DNA from: Enterobacteriaceae bacterium 89
GTDB lineage: Bacteria; Pseudomonadota; Gammaproteobacteria; Enterobacterales; Enterobacteriaceae
Assembly (NCBI GenBank): GCA_014156375.1
Contig: RQJH01000003.1
Span: 1,240,001 to 1,304,000, forward strand
DNA length: 64,000 nucleotides
Direction: 5' to 3'
Each line of letters opens with the position of its first letter. Positions within the stretch are counted from its first letter, which is position 1. Positions 1 to 9,553 of the stretch are shown here, in pieces. Position numbers and translations under genes: made by a program. The notes under the pieces are model-generated. The model was not told where the DNA came from and ran no database searches. It saw only the letters and a program-made list of their open reading frames with translations.

Positions 1-500
1 TAGAAGCCTTCAAGATCGATAAGCTGATTGAGAATATTTTTGAACATGGTCGCATCGGTCACCTCCATCACCACCGAATTGGCCAGCCCACGCACAATAC
101 CCATATCCTCAAATGACATATGCGTTCCGCCGTTGTGACAAGCGGTGACGCCCGCATCGGAGGCGATCACTTTGACGTTGTTGCGCTGATAATCGAGCGA
201 CATAAACAGCTGGTCGAAACAGCGGCGGCTGGCAAACGCGGTAAAGGTGTGCACAAAGGGTTTGCGTCCGGTCAGCGACAGGCCCGCCGCGGTACCAATC
301 ACGTTGGCCTCCATAATCCCGCAGTTGATCACCTGCTGCGGATATTTCTTGTGTACGCCATCCATCGCCATCGAACTCATCAGGTCCGCTTCAAGGGCAA
401 TAATTGCGCTTCCGGCCTCAATTTGCTCCGCCACGAATCCTGCATAGACTTTACGCATCTCAGTGGCGTCTTTTTCCCCTGTCGTTGCAACCTTAATCAT
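1..500 (-). CDS. Transketolase C-terminal subunit (partial, cut by window edge)
   Basis: This is the C-terminal (pyrimidine-binding plus C-terminal domain) half of a split transketolase; only its first 166 residues are in the window. It starts at ATG 500 with MIKVATTGEKDATEMRK. The catalytic-Glu motif CGIMEANVIGTAAGLS places the cofactor-activating Glu at residue 64, and HNGGTHMSFEDMGIVRGL matches the family GxTHxxxEDxxxxR region. Its first codons overlap the last 8 bases of the N-terminal subunit gene, so the two halves are translationally coupled and presumably form a heteromeric ThDP enzyme transferring two-carbon ketol units. The substrate is unknown. It is the most downstream gene visible of the PTS operon. 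Confidence 0.9.
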   Translation of the reverse strand, partial: MIKVATTGEKDATEMRKVYAGFVAEQIEAGSAIIALEADLMSSMAMDGVHKKYPQQVINCGIMEANVIGTAAGLSLTGRKPFVHTFTAFASRRCFDQLFMSLDYQRNNVKVIASDAGVTACHNGGTHMSFEDMGIVRGLANSVVMEVTDATMFKNILNQLIDLEGF

Positions 501-1329
501 GCGCGGCCTCCAGTTGGGCGATGGTTGAATTGAGTGCCTGCTTCATCTCTTCGGTCAGGCGCAGGTGATGAGAATTACCTAAATTCTCCAGGTACGGCAC
601 GCCCTGTCCTTTGATGCTGTCGAGGATCACCACTCGCGGACGGGCATCCTTGTCTGGCACAGGTTTAACCACCCTCAGTAGAGCCGGAATGTCATCGCCT
701 TTCACCGTCACCACCTTGAAACCAAATGCGGTGAATTTCCCCTCCAGATCGAAAGCGCTGATGATCTCATCCAGTTCACCGTCGAGCTGCTGCTTGTTCC
801 AGTCGATAAACACCGTCAGGTTGTTCAGCTTATGATGGGCAATAAACTGAAATGCCTCCCAGCACTGGCCTTCGTTCAATTCACCGTCGCCGACAATGCA
901 GAACACCCGATTGCTGCGCCCTGCAAGCTTATGCGAAAGCGCCATGCCGCCCGCAATGGAAATCCCCTGCCCCAGTGAACCGGTGGTGGCATCCACGCCG
1001 CGGGTTTTCAGACGGTCAGGATGGCTCGGCAGCTTAGTTCCGTTCTGGTTTAGCGTGCTTAATTCCTCCTGCGGGAAATAGCCTTTGATCGCCAGCGTGC
1101 TGTAGAGCGCGGGTCCGGCATGGCCTTTCGACAGGACAAAATAGTCCCGCCCCTGCCAATCCGGATCGCCCGGGTCGATGCGCATCACATCGCCGTAAAG
1201 CACCGCTAACGTCTCCACCACCGACATGCTGCCGCCGTAGTGACCAAACCCCAGTTCGGTCAGTGATTTCAGCGTGGCGACGCGAATGTCGCGCGCCAGG
1301 CGGGTAACTTCTGCAGCCGTACTCATCAT
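493..1329 (-). CDS. Transketolase N-terminal subunit (ThDP-diphosphate-binding half)
   Basis: The 278-residue protein is the diphosphate-binding half of a split transketolase. The ThDP signature begins at GDG (residues 147-149) and ends near WNK (177-179). The His-containing FGHYGGSMS (around residue 30), SKGHAGPALY (His70) and GSLGQG (117-122) are the usual substrate and cofactor motifs. It starts with ATGATG after an AGGAG site, and the first ATG overlaps the IIC stop codon by 4 bases (ATGA). With the C-terminal subunit downstream it would act on a phosphorylated ketose delivered by the upstream PTS. Split transketolases next to PTS genes are known from enterobacteria (I recall the Salmonella STM2340-2345 cluster), and related split enzymes act on apulose 4-phosphate; the substrate here is not established. 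Confidence 0.9.
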   Translation of the reverse strand: MMSTAAEVTRLARDIRVATLKSLTELGFGHYGGSMSVVETLAVLYGDVMRIDPGDPDWQGRDYFVLSKGHAGPALYSTLAIKGYFPQEELSTLNQNGTKLPSHPDRLKTRGVDATTGSLGQGISIAGGMALSHKLAGRSNRVFCIVGDGELNEGQCWEAFQFIAHHKLNNLTVFIDWNKQQLDGELDEIISAFDLEGKFTAFGFKVVTVKGDDIPALLRVVKPVPDKDARPRVVILDSIKGQGVPYLENLGNSHHLRLTEEMKQALNSTIAQLEAAHD

Positions 1330-2714
1330 TTGGCTCCTGTGTTTTGTGGGGAATCGTTACCGGCGACTTTGTTCTTCGCCAGATAGTTAAACAGCACCAG
1401 CAGGGCAAAAATCACCACCACCAGCCCGGTGATCGCCATCGGCGACAGATAGCGCGCAAGGTTACCCAGCACGATGCCCACGGCACCGAAATCAGCGTCA
1501 GAGAAGGTGGTATTGGCAAAGCCCAGCGCGCCCAGTACCGGCAGCAGAAGCACCGGCAGGAAGGTAATCAGCAGACCGTTGGCAAACGCACCGATCATCG
1601 CGCCACGGCGACCGCCCGTGGCGTTACCGAAGACCCCGGCAGTGGCACCGGTAAAGAAGTGAGGAACGACGCCCGGCAGGATCAGTACCCACTTGAACTG
1701 GCCGCAGAGGAACAGCCCAACCAGACCGCCGAGGAAGCTGAACAGGAAGCCAATCAGCACTGCGTTCGGGGCATACGGATAGACCACCGGACAGTCGAGC
1801 GCCGGACGAGCATTCGGCACCAGCTTTTCAGAGAAGCCGGTAAACGCCGGAACAATTTCCGCCAGAATCAGACGCACGCCCTGAAGGATGATGAACACAC
1901 CAGCTGCAAAGGTGATCGCCATGATGATGGCGTAGACCAGGTAGTTCTGACCGCCGCTGAAGGTCGCTTCGACGTACTCACGCCCCGCGCACACCGCCAT
2001 AATCAGGTAGATGATCATCATGGTCAGCGAAATCGAAATCGAGCTGTCGCGCAGGAAGCTCAGGTTTTTCGGCAGGTTCATCTCTTCAGTGGAACGCGAC
2101 CCTTTACCGACTTTGCTGCCAATCCAGCCGGAAAGCACGTAGCCCAGGGTGCCAAAGTGGCCAAAAGCGATATCATCGTTGCCGGTAATGCGCTTCATGT
2201 AGCGCTGCGCAATCGCCGGGAAGAACGCCATGATCAGGCCGAGGATAAGGGAACCGGTAAACACCAGGCCGATGCCTTCGAAACCCGCCACCGTCAGTAT
2301 CACCCCAATCATGCACGCCATGTAGAACGTGTGGTGCCCGGTGAGGAAGATGTATTTCAGGCGGGTAAAGCGCGCGACGACGATGTTCGCTACCATGCCA
2401 AAGGCCATGATTAGCGCCGTGGCGGCTCCGTATTTTTCCAGCGCGATAGATACTATAGCCTCGTTATTCGGGATAATTCCCTGAATGCTGAAGGCATGTT
2501 CAAACATCCCACCCAGCGGATTTAACGAGCCCACCAGCACGCCCGCGCCGCCGCCCAGTACGATAAAACCAAGAATGGTTTTTACCGTGCCTTTCACCAC
2601 GTCAGAGAAAGATTTTTTCTGCGCCACCAGGCCAATTAAAGCAATTAACCCAACTAACACCGAAGGTACTTTGAGAATATCAACCACAAAATTAAGCGTT
2701 TCGAGGATAAACAT
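1326..2714 (-). CDS. PTS ascorbate-family (UlaA/SgaT-like) permease, IIC
   Basis: The 462-residue protein is a very hydrophobic inner-membrane permease of the UlaA/SgaT (AG) PTS family, close to the usual length of about 465. It has roughly ten membrane segments and Gly-rich loops such as FIVLGGGAGVLVGSLNPLGG and GHHTFYMACMIG that are typical of UlaA. It imports and phosphorylates a sugar together with the IIB and IIA proteins encoded upstream. The ATG follows a GAGGGG ribosome site. UlaA itself takes L-ascorbate, but none of the ula catabolic enzymes (UlaD, UlaE, UlaF, UlaG) is nearby and a split transketolase is, so the substrate is probably a different ketose or ketose-like compound. That last point is inference. 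Confidence 0.9.
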   Translation of the reverse strand: MFILETLNFVVDILKVPSVLVGLIALIGLVAQKKSFSDVVKGTVKTILGFIVLGGGAGVLVGSLNPLGGMFEHAFSIQGIIPNNEAIVSIALEKYGAATALIMAFGMVANIVVARFTRLKYIFLTGHHTFYMACMIGVILTVAGFEGIGLVFTGSLILGLIMAFFPAIAQRYMKRITGNDDIAFGHFGTLGYVLSGWIGSKVGKGSRSTEEMNLPKNLSFLRDSSISISLTMMIIYLIMAVCAGREYVEATFSGGQNYLVYAIIMAITFAAGVFIILQGVRLILAEIVPAFTGFSEKLVPNARPALDCPVVYPYAPNAVLIGFLFSFLGGLVGLFLCGQFKWVLILPGVVPHFFTGATAGVFGNATGGRRGAMIGAFANGLLITFLPVLLLPVLGALGFANTTFSDADFGAVGIVLGNLARYLSPMAITGLVVVIFALLVLFNYLAKNKVAGNDSPQNTGAK

Positions 2715-2742
2715 GTTTGCCCCTCACTCAATGCGATTTTAA

Positions 2743-3015
2743 TTAACGGCTGGCGAAATAAGCGCTGAGCTTATTTTCCAGTTCATTGATATCGATAATA
2801 TTGTTGATCACCACCAACTGATGCTCCGGCACGCTGGCACTTTCAGCAATGTCTTTCGCCATCACAAAGAGATCGGCGGCGTCCGGCGTGGCGGAGGAGA
2901 GATCGGAATGCTCTACCTCAGCCTCGATATTCAGTTTTTTCAGCACTTTTTTAATATTCATCTCGACCATAAAACTGCTGCCCAGGCCGGAACCACAAAT
3001 CGCCATTATTTTCAT
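2743..3015 (-). CDS. PTS ascorbate-family IIB component
   Basis: This 90-residue cytoplasmic IIB protein of the lactose/ascorbate type carries phosphate from IIA to the sugar. The phospho-Cys loop is at the N-terminus (MKIMAICGSGLGSS, Cys7). I chose the ATG at 3015 because AAGGTGA lies 5 bases upstream and the chain then starts as in SgaB/UlaB; the frame stays open further upstream but those codons (to 3051) do not resemble the family. It sits 28 bases before the IIC gene in the same operon. Confidence 0.9.
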   Translation of the reverse strand: MKIMAICGSGLGSSFMVEMNIKKVLKKLNIEAEVEHSDLSSATPDAADLFVMAKDIAESASVPEHQLVVINNIIDINELENKLSAYFASR

Positions 3016-3095
3016 TATTGTCACCTTTTTAGGGATAGAGTTAACCCGCACTTTTCCCGCAGGAAAAATGGAGTCAGTCAGGGTAAAAATAAAAA

Positions 3096-3539
3096 TCAGA
3101 AGCGGCTAATTATCTTTTTTATCTCCTCAATCGTCTTCGCCCGATGCAGCTGCTGCATATCTTCCTCACTGGAAAATAATTCTGCTAAGGCTGAGATCAT
3201 CTCAATATGGCTGTGCTTGTCCGGAGCCGCGAGCATAATAATCAGATCAACCGGATCGTGTTCCTGTGAATCAAAACTGACGCCGTGCTGTAGCTTAAGT
3301 AATGAAAGTCCTAATCCTTTCGCCCCCTCTTCCGGTCTTGCGTGCGGCATGGCAAGCCCTGGAGCCAGCACGTAATACGGTCCCAGCTTATGGTGCTGTT
3401 CCACAATAGCGGTCACGTATTCCGGGGAAATAATTTGTGCATCCAGCAGCGGCTGTGCGCAGATTTCCAGCGCCTGCGGCCAGCTTTCCACCCTTTCCTG
3501 CAAACTGAGGGTGCCGTCGTGGATCCATTGGCTCAGCAT
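3096..3539 (-). CDS. PTS ascorbate/mannitol-type IIA component
   Basis: The 147-residue cytoplasmic IIA protein (UlaC/PtsN fold, EIIA type 2) receives phosphate from HPr on the His in APGLAMPHARPEE and passes it to IIB. It is the first gene of the minus-strand operon. The start is the ATG at 3539, preceded by AGGAGAA; an upstream in-frame start at 3587 would add 16 residues unlike the family. The operon promoter lies immediately upstream, with a candidate -10 CATAAA at 3573-3578 placed correctly for activation from the CRP box at 3598-3613. Confidence 0.9.
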   Translation of the reverse strand: MLSQWIHDGTLSLQERVESWPQALEICAQPLLDAQIISPEYVTAIVEQHHKLGPYYVLAPGLAMPHARPEEGAKGLGLSLLKLQHGVSFDSQEHDPVDLIIMLAAPDKHSHIEMISALAELFSSEEDMQQLHRAKTIEEIKKIISRF

Positions 3540-3597
3540 GGTGTTCTCCTGTTGGTGGGAAGGTGAACAAACTTTATGCAAGGACATCGTGACTGGC

Positions 3598-3613
3598 TGT
3601 GATGATAATCACA
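3598..3613. promoter_or_regulatory. CRP (cAMP receptor protein) binding site
   Basis: TGTGA-TGATAA-TCACA matches the CRP consensus TGTGA-N6-TCACA at all ten defined positions. Its centre (3605.5) lies about 40 bases upstream of the start site predicted from a -10-like CATAAA (3573-3578, minus strand), the spacing of a class II CRP-activated promoter. This suggests that the PTS/transketolase operon is under catabolite control. Function is inferred from sequence only. Confidence 0.8.
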
Positions 3614-3615
3614 AA

Positions 3616-3663
3616 GATAGCGCTACCAAAAATGATCGTCGCAAAATTGTGATAGCGCTATCA
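3616..3663. promoter_or_regulatory. Paired LacI-family operators (GATAGCGCTATC type)
   Basis: Two copies of a 12-base dyad lie between the PTS operon and its divergent regulator: GATAGCGCTACC at 3616-3627 and the perfect palindrome TGATAGCGCTATCA at 3650-3663. Their centres are 35 bases apart. The central CG step and symmetric arms are typical of LacI/GntR-type operators, so they are the probable binding sites of the adjacent repressor, which would control both its own promoter (candidate -10 TATACT at 3712-3717) and the PTS operon. Confidence 0.75.
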
Positions 3664-3756
3664 AAATGTGAACATCGCGTAATAACTCAGCAAAAAGAGG
3701 GATTTCCGGCGTATACTGCATGAACTTTTAAAACGAGATTTCAATCAGGAAGAAGC

Positions 3757-4776
3757 ATGTCTCTGACCCGAAAACGGCGCAGCACCGGTAAAGTGACCCT
3801 GGCGGATGTCGCGCAGCTGGCCGGTGTGGGCACGATGACCGTTTCACGTGCGCTGCGTACCCCAGAGGCGGTGTCCGATAAGCTGCGGGAGAAAATTGAG
3901 GCCGCGGTACAGGAGCTGGGCTATCTGCCCAATCTTGCCGCCAGCGCGCTGGCATCAGCATCATCATGGACCATCGGCATGATCGTTCCCAGCCTGAGCG
4001 AAGCGGGCTGTTCTGAGATGTTCGCCGGGCTGCAGCAGGTTTTGCAACCGGCCGGATACCAAATCATGCTGGCTGAATCGGGGCATCATCAGGAGCGGGA
4101 AGAGAAGATCTTAGAAACGCTGCTGGCTTCTAATATTGCAGCGGCGATCCTGCTTAGCGTGGAGCATAGCGATACGGTGCGCCAGTGGCTGAACAACGCA
4201 GCCATTCCGGTGATGGAAATGGGTGCCAAACGCGCCGACCCGCTGGATATGAACATCGGCATCGATAACGCGGCGGCGATGTTTGAGCTGACGCAAATGC
4301 TGATTCAGCGCGGCTATCAGAATATCGGCCTGCTATGCGCTAACCAGGAACAGTGGATTTTTCAGCAGTATCTGCAGGGCTGGTATAAAGCTATGCTGCG
4401 CCACCATATGTCGCCAAACAGGGTGATTAACGCCGCTGAGCCCCCTACCTTTTCCACCGGTGCTGCACAGCTGCCAGAGTTTTTACTGGCCTGGCCGGAG
4501 CTGGATGCGCTGGTCTGTGTGTCTGATGAGCTGGCCTGCGGCGCGCTGTATGAGTGTCAGCGCCGAAGAATTAAGGTGCCGGACGACCTGGCGATTGTCG
4601 GCTTTGGCGACAGCGACGTCAGCCGCGTGTGTCAGCCACCGCTGACCACGATTTCGGTGCCGCATAAACAGATAGGAATTGAGGCAGGACGCGCCCTGCT
4701 GGCGCGCCTTACTGACGAAGAGTGGGATGAGAACCCAGCCATCACCGCCAAACTGGCTCTGCGGGACAGCTGCTAA
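3757..4776 (+). CDS. LacI/GalR-family transcriptional repressor (GntR-like) of the PTS operon
   Basis: The 339-residue protein has an N-terminal LacI helix-turn-helix (VTLADVAQLAGVGTMTVSRA, about residues 13-32), the hinge-helix region LGYLPNLAASALASASS, and a periplasmic-binding-protein-like effector domain to the C-terminus. The overall pattern is closest to the gluconate repressor GntR subgroup. It is divergent from the PTS/transketolase operon, and the intergenic dyads fit as its operators. The inducer is probably the PTS substrate or its phosphate; this cannot be told from sequence. Confidence 0.9.
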   Translation: MSLTRKRRSTGKVTLADVAQLAGVGTMTVSRALRTPEAVSDKLREKIEAAVQELGYLPNLAASALASASSWTIGMIVPSLSEAGCSEMFAGLQQVLQPAGYQIMLAESGHHQEREEKILETLLASNIAAAILLSVEHSDTVRQWLNNAAIPVMEMGAKRADPLDMNIGIDNAAAMFELTQMLIQRGYQNIGLLCANQEQWIFQQYLQGWYKAMLRHHMSPNRVINAAEPPTFSTGAAQLPEFLLAWPELDALVCVSDELACGALYECQRRRIKVPDDLAIVGFGDSDVSRVCQPPLTTISVPHKQIGIEAGRALLARLTDEEWDENPAITAKLALRDSC

Positions 4777-4779
4777 GGG

Positions 4780-5322
4780 CTACTCGGTTTCTTCTTCTTT
4801 CTGCACTTCGTTGTTGGCGTTGCGGCTCATCCACAGCGCCAGGGCTTTCAGAGAATCGGCGGTGAATTCGTCACAGCGGGCGGTGATCTCTTCCGGCGTC
4901 AGCCAGCACACTTCGCTCACTTCCTCTTCCTGTAGGGCAAAAGGACCGTGAGACACGCAGCTAAAAAGACTGCCCCAGACGCGACAGTTTTTATCTTCAT
5001 AATAGAACTGCCCGTGATCGGCAAACGGCACGCCGGCAATGCCCAGCTCTTCTTCCGCTTCACGACGGGCAGAATCCAGCAATTGCTCATCTGACTGCAC
5101 GACGCCACCTGCGGTGGCATCCAGCATACCGGGCATGTAATCTTTCGTCTCTGTGCGACGCTGCGCCAGAATTTTTCCCATACCGTCATGAACCACAATG
5201 TAGGTCGCGCGATGACGCAGGCACTGGGCACGCATTTGATCGCGGCTGGCCTGTGCAATGACCTCATTGTCTTCGTTAACGATATCCACCCATTCCGTGC
5301 TTGCCAAATTCTGCTCTACCAT
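4780..5322 (-). CDS. yfcD: Nudix hydrolase YfcD
   Basis: The 180-residue Nudix hydrolase matches E. coli YfcD along its whole length. The Nudix box lies in [20 protein letters not shown] followed by LGI (GX5EX7REUXEEXGU). N-terminal [15 protein letters not shown] is the IPP-isomerase-like lead-in of this subfamily. It hydrolyses a nucleoside-diphosphate-linked compound; the physiological substrate is not known to me. It is convergent with the LacI-type gene, 3 bases away, and marks the return to the conserved backbone. Confidence 0.95.
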   Translation of the reverse strand: MVEQNLASTEWVDIVNEDNEVIAQASRDQMRAQCLRHRATYIVVHDGMGKILAQRRTETKDYMPGMLDATAGGVVQSDEQLLDSARREAEEELGIAGVPFADHGQFYYEDKNCRVWGSLFSCVSHGPFALQEEEVSEVCWLTPEEITARCDEFTADSLKALALWMSRNANNEVQKEEETE

Positions 5323-5378
5323 CAGAAAACCTTCTCTCTAAAGCGCTCTCAGCGGCGCGTTTGCGGTTGCCCGGTAAC

Positions 5379-5930
5379 TTACGGATTTAACGTCGCCTCT
5401 GCAATAACGCGTTGATCATTGAGTGCTAAAACCTGCAATTTATTGTCCTCCATCATGCCGAAGCTGGCTGCAAAGCCTCCTTTCGGTATGCTGACCGAGC
5501 CGGGATTGAAATGGAAGATGTCCCCCTCAAGCGCGGCGACCGGAATATGAGTATGACCGTAAATCAGCACATCGCCAGCCGATAACGGCGGCAGATTATC
5601 TGGTCCAAACAGATGACCATGCGTCAAAAACAGGCGTTGATGTTCCGTGATAATTTGCTGCCATGGCGCGGTGAGCGGAAAATGCAGCAGCATCTGGTCG
5701 ACTTCGCTGTCACAGTTTCCGCGCACGGCCACGATCCGGTCGGCCACGGTGTTTAATCTCGTGGCCACTTCCGCAGGAGCGTACCCTTCCGGCAACGCAT
5801 TGCGCGGGCCATGGTTCAGCACATCTCCCAGAATAATCAGGTACTTTGCCCCACTCTGCGCGAACAGTGACAGCACGCGTTCAGCCGCTGGCAGAGAACC
5901 ATGAATATCTGACGCAAACATCAGTTTCAT
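5379..5930 (-). CDS. yfcE: Phosphodiesterase YfcE
   Basis: The 183-residue calcineurin-like metallophosphoesterase contains all the metal-ligand blocks in order: FASDIHGS (Asp8, His10), LGDVLNHG, RGNCDSE, LTHGHLFG and YGHTHIP. E. coli YfcE (184 residues) hydrolyses phosphodiesters in a Mn-dependent way in vitro; its cellular substrate is unclear. It lies 56 bases upstream of yfcD on the same strand. Confidence 0.95.
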   Translation of the reverse strand: MKLMFASDIHGSLPAAERVLSLFAQSGAKYLIILGDVLNHGPRNALPEGYAPAEVATRLNTVADRIVAVRGNCDSEVDQMLLHFPLTAPWQQIITEHQRLFLTHGHLFGPDNLPPLSAGDVLIYGHTHIPVAALEGDIFHFNPGSVSIPKGGFAASFGMMEDNKLQVLALNDQRVIAEATLNP

Positions 5931-5983
5931 TACTCACTCCTCTACGAAAAACCGCATTATGATAACGGATTAGCGTATTGTCT

Positions 5984-6676
<693 letters not shown>

Positions 6677-6768
6677 TCACAGGCTGTCACTTGATGAAAA
6701 CTCACACAATTGTCGTAGCCGCCTATACTGCTAATGTCATCAAAAATAGCCCAGGACCAGGAGTTACA

Positions 6769-7398
6769 ATGATTGACCTCTACTACGCCCCGACCCCCAA
6801 CGGCCATAAAATCACCTTATTTCTGGAAGAAGCGCAGCTGGCTTACCGGCTGATTAGGGTGGATATCAGCAAAGGCGACCAGTTCCGCCCGGAGTTTCTC
6901 TCCCTTTCGCCCAATAATAAAATTCCCGCCATTGTCGATCACGTCCCTGCCGACGGCGGAGCGCCGTTAAGCCTGTTCGAATCTGGCGAAATTCTGCTTT
7001 ATCTGGCAGAAAAATCAGGAAAATTGCTGAGCGGTGAACTGCGTGAGCGACATATTACGCTGCAATGGCTGTTCTGGCAGGTTGGCGGTTTGGGGCCGAT
7101 GCTGGGGCAAAACCATCACTTTAATCACTTTGCTCCGCAGCCCGTTCCCTATGCCATTGAGCGTTATCAGGTTGAAACACTGCGGCTGTATAACGTTTTA
7201 AATAAAAGACTGGAAGCCTGCCCGTGGCTTGGCGGCGATCATTACAGCATCGCTGATATTGCCTGCTGGCCGTGGATCAACGCCCACCAGCGCCAGCGAA
7301 TCGATCTGCAAAATTTCCCGGCGGTAAACAATTGGTTCGAACGCATTCGTCAGCGCCCGGCGACTGAAAGAGCGATGCAGAAGGCCCACTCGAACTAA
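6769..7398 (+). CDS. yfcG: GSH-dependent disulfide-bond oxidoreductase YfcG
   Basis: The 209-residue Nu-class GST has disulfide reductase activity in E. coli and binds two GSH or one GSSG. The N-terminus [20 protein letters not shown] with Thr9/Asn11 and the [12 protein letters not shown] and [13 protein letters not shown] motifs are diagnostic. The ATG at 6769 is preceded by CAGGAG; earlier in-frame starts would add an unrelated tail. It is a few residues shorter at the C-terminus than the E. coli protein. It is followed by folX. Confidence 0.95.
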   Translation: MIDLYYAPTPNGHKITLFLEEAQLAYRLIRVDISKGDQFRPEFLSLSPNNKIPAIVDHVPADGGAPLSLFESGEILLYLAEKSGKLLSGELRERHITLQWLFWQVGGLGPMLGQNHHFNHFAPQPVPYAIERYQVETLRLYNVLNKRLEACPWLGGDHYSIADIACWPWINAHQRQRIDLQNFPAVNNWFERIRQRPATERAMQKAHSN

Positions 7399-7448
7399 TT
7401 GAAGTTTGTTGTATGATGGCTGGGATAACAACAAAGAGGAAACCTGCA

Positions 7449-7811
7449 ATGTCCCAGCCAGACGCCATTATTCGTATCAAGAACCTGCGCCTGCGTACCT
7501 TTATCGGTATTAAAGAAGAAGAGATAGCCAACCGTCAGGATATCGTCATCAACGTGACGATCCATTATCCGGCGGATAAATCGCGCGCCAGCGAGGATAT
7601 CAACGACGCGCTCAACTACCGCACTATCACCAAAAGCATCATTCAGCATGTTGAAAGCAACCGCTTCTCTTTACTGGAAAAATTAACTCAGGATGTGCTC
7701 GACATCGCATGCGATCATCACTGGGTCACTTATGCTGAAGTGGAGATTGATAAACTTCACGCGCTGCGTTATGCCGACTCGGTGTCGATGACCATGAGCT
7801 GGAGACGCTAA
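7449..7811 (+). CDS. folX: Dihydroneopterin triphosphate 2'-epimerase
   Basis: The 120-residue protein is almost identical in pattern to E. coli FolX, which converts 7,8-dihydroneopterin triphosphate to its 2'-epimer, a step toward tetrahydromonapterin. It has the FolB/FolX fold with [19 protein letters not shown] and the C-terminal [18 protein letters not shown] segment. The start at 7449 gives exactly the family length; AGAGG at 7435-7439 is the ribosome site. It is co-directional with yfcH, 19 bases downstream. Confidence 0.95.
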   Translation: MSQPDAIIRIKNLRLRTFIGIKEEEIANRQDIVINVTIHYPADKSRASEDINDALNYRTITKSIIQHVESNRFSLLEKLTQDVLDIACDHHWVTYAEVEIDKLHALRYADSVSMTMSWRR

Positions 7812-7830
7812 GCGCAACCCGGGAGGCTGC

Positions 7831-8724
7831 ATGAAGATTCTGGTTACCGGCGGTACCGGCCTGATTGGCCGGCATTTGATCCCTCGTCTGCTTGAGCTGG
7901 GCCACTGCGTTATCGTGGTCACGCGCAATCCGGAGAAAGCGAGGCAGCAGCTGGGTTCTGAGGTCGAAGTCTGGAAAGGACTTGGCGATCAAAAGACGCT
8001 GGACGGAATCGATGCGGTCATCAACCTTGCGGGTGAGCCCATCGCCGATAAACGCTGGACCGAGGAGCAAAAACAGCGGCTGTGCAACAGTCGCTGGCAA
8101 ATCACCCAGCAGCTGGTTGATCTGTTTGCCGCCAGCCACCAGCCGCCGCGCGTGTTGATTTCTGGCTCGGCGGCCGGGTATTACGGCGATCTGGGTGAAG
8201 TGGTGGTGACGGAAGATGAACCCCCGCACAATGAATTTACGCATAAACTCTGCGCACGCTGGGAGCAGATTGCCAGCGCTGCGCAAAGTGAAACAACCCG
8301 CGTCTGTTTGCTCAGAACCGGCGTGGTGCTGGCGCCGAAGGGGGGGGTCCTGGGGAAAATGGTCCCGCCCTTTAAATTAGGGTTAGGCGGGCCGATTGGC
8401 AACGGGCGTCAGTATCTGGCATGGATCCACATCGACGATATGGTTAACGGCATTCTCTGGCTGCTGGATAACGACCTGCGCGGCCCTTTCAATATGGTTT
8501 CGCCCTATCCCGTACGCAACGAACAGTTTGCCCATGCATTAGGACACGTACTGAAACGCCCTGCGGTTCTGCGCGCTCCGGCCACGGCTATCAGATTATT
8601 AATGGGTGAATCTTCCGTGCTGGTGCTTGGCGGGCAGCGTGCGTTACCGAAACGGCTGGAAGATGCCGGGTTCGCTTTCCGCTGGTACGATCTTGAGGAA
8701 GCCCTTTCCGACGTGCTTTCCTGA
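7831..8724 (+). CDS. yfcH: NAD(P)-binding epimerase-like protein YfcH
   Basis: The 297-residue extended SDR (SDR39U1 type) starts with the Rossmann motif [12 protein letters not shown]. The DUF1731 C-terminal domain follows, ending [15 protein letters not shown]. The role is not established; the constant link with folX suggests pterin or nucleotide-sugar chemistry, but that is inference. A GGAGG site sits just before the ATG. Confidence 0.93.
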   Translation: MKILVTGGTGLIGRHLIPRLLELGHCVIVVTRNPEKARQQLGSEVEVWKGLGDQKTLDGIDAVINLAGEPIADKRWTEEQKQRLCNSRWQITQQLVDLFAASHQPPRVLISGSAAGYYGDLGEVVVTEDEPPHNEFTHKLCARWEQIASAAQSETTRVCLLRTGVVLAPKGGVLGKMVPPFKLGLGGPIGNGRQYLAWIHIDDMVNGILWLLDNDLRGPFNMVSPYPVRNEQFAHALGHVLKRPAVLRAPATAIRLLMGESSVLVLGGQRALPKRLEDAGFAFRWYDLEEALSDVLS

Positions 8725-8736
8725 TGATGTCCTGCT

Positions 8737-8762
8737 CCAGCGCAACGCTTCCGTTGCGCTGG
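8737..8762. terminator. Perfect 11-bp hairpin between convergent yfcH and hisP
   Basis: Arms CCAGCGCAACG (8737-8747) and CGTTGCGCTGG (8752-8762) around a CTTC loop form a perfect stem in the short gap between convergent genes. No long T-run follows on either strand, so it is either a weak bidirectional terminator or an RNA 3'-end stabiliser. Confidence 0.6.
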
Positions 8763-8772
8763 GATCTTCAGG

Positions 8773-9546
8773 TTATTTCAAAGAACCTTTAAGGAACTGC
8801 TGTAAGCGGGCGCTTTTCGGGTTACCAAACAGTTCGTCAGGATGCCCCTCTTCTTCAATCAGCCCCTGATGCAGGAAAATCACGTGGGATGAGACGTTGC
8901 GGGCAAAGCCCATCTCGTGCGTCACCACCACCATCGTTTTTCCTTCCTCGGCAAGCTTCTGCATGATGCGCAGCACTTCACCTACCAGCTCCGGATCGAG
9001 TGCCGAAGTCGGTTCGTCGAACAGCAGCACTTCAGGCTCCATGGCCAGAGCGCGGGCGATAGAAACACGCTGCTGCTGACCTCCGGACAAATGCACCGGG
9101 TACTTAATCTGCTGGCGCTCATCAATACCGACTTTCGCCAGGTATTTGACCGCACGCTCGCGCGCTTCCTGCTTGCTCAGGCCAAGCACCTGGATTGGCG
9201 CTTCCATAACGTTTTCCAGCACCGTCATGTGGCTCCACAGATTGAAGTGCTGGAACACCATGGTTAAACGGGTGCGCAGCAAACGCAGCTGATTTTTATC
9301 GGCCACTTTGAGCTGCCCGTCTTTATCGCGGATAAGGCCGATATTCTGCCCGCTGACCACAATTTTCCCTTCGCTCGGCTTTTCGAGGAAGTTAATGCAG
9401 CGCAGGAAGGTACTTTTACCGGATCCGGAAGATCCGATAATGCTGATCACATCACCGGCGTTAGCCTTCAGTGACACCCCTTTCAGCACTTCGTGTTCGC
9501 CGTAGCGCTTGTGCAGTTCGATAACGTCTAATTTATTGTCAGGCAT
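8773..9546 (-). CDS. hisP: His/Lys/Arg/ornithine ABC transporter ATP-binding protein
   Basis: HisP (257 residues, the family length) is the ATPase dimer that drives HisQM. It shows Walker [10 protein letters not shown] (residues 38-46), the signature [14 protein letters not shown], and Walker [12 protein letters not shown]. It is the last gene of hisJQMP, 7 bases after hisM. It serves the periplasmic receptors HisJ and ArgT. Confidence 0.97.
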   Translation of the reverse strand: MPDNKLDVIELHKRYGEHEVLKGVSLKANAGDVISIIGSSGSGKSTFLRCINFLEKPSEGKIVVSGQNIGLIRDKDGQLKVADKNQLRLLRTRLTMVFQHFNLWSHMTVLENVMEAPIQVLGLSKQEARERAVKYLAKVGIDERQQIKYPVHLSGGQQQRVSIARALAMEPEVLLFDEPTSALDPELVGEVLRIMQKLAEEGKTMVVVTHEMGFARNVSSHVIFLHQGLIEEEGHPDELFGNPKSARLQQFLKGSLK

Positions 9547-9553
9547 GATGTTC

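Noticed and set aside
1344-2414. 356-codon open frame on the plus strand opposite the PTS IIC gene
   Set aside because: Its translation is rich in His, Gln, Arg and Asp without any domain pattern, as expected for the antisense of a hydrophobic membrane protein gene; IIC on the other strand is a clear family member.
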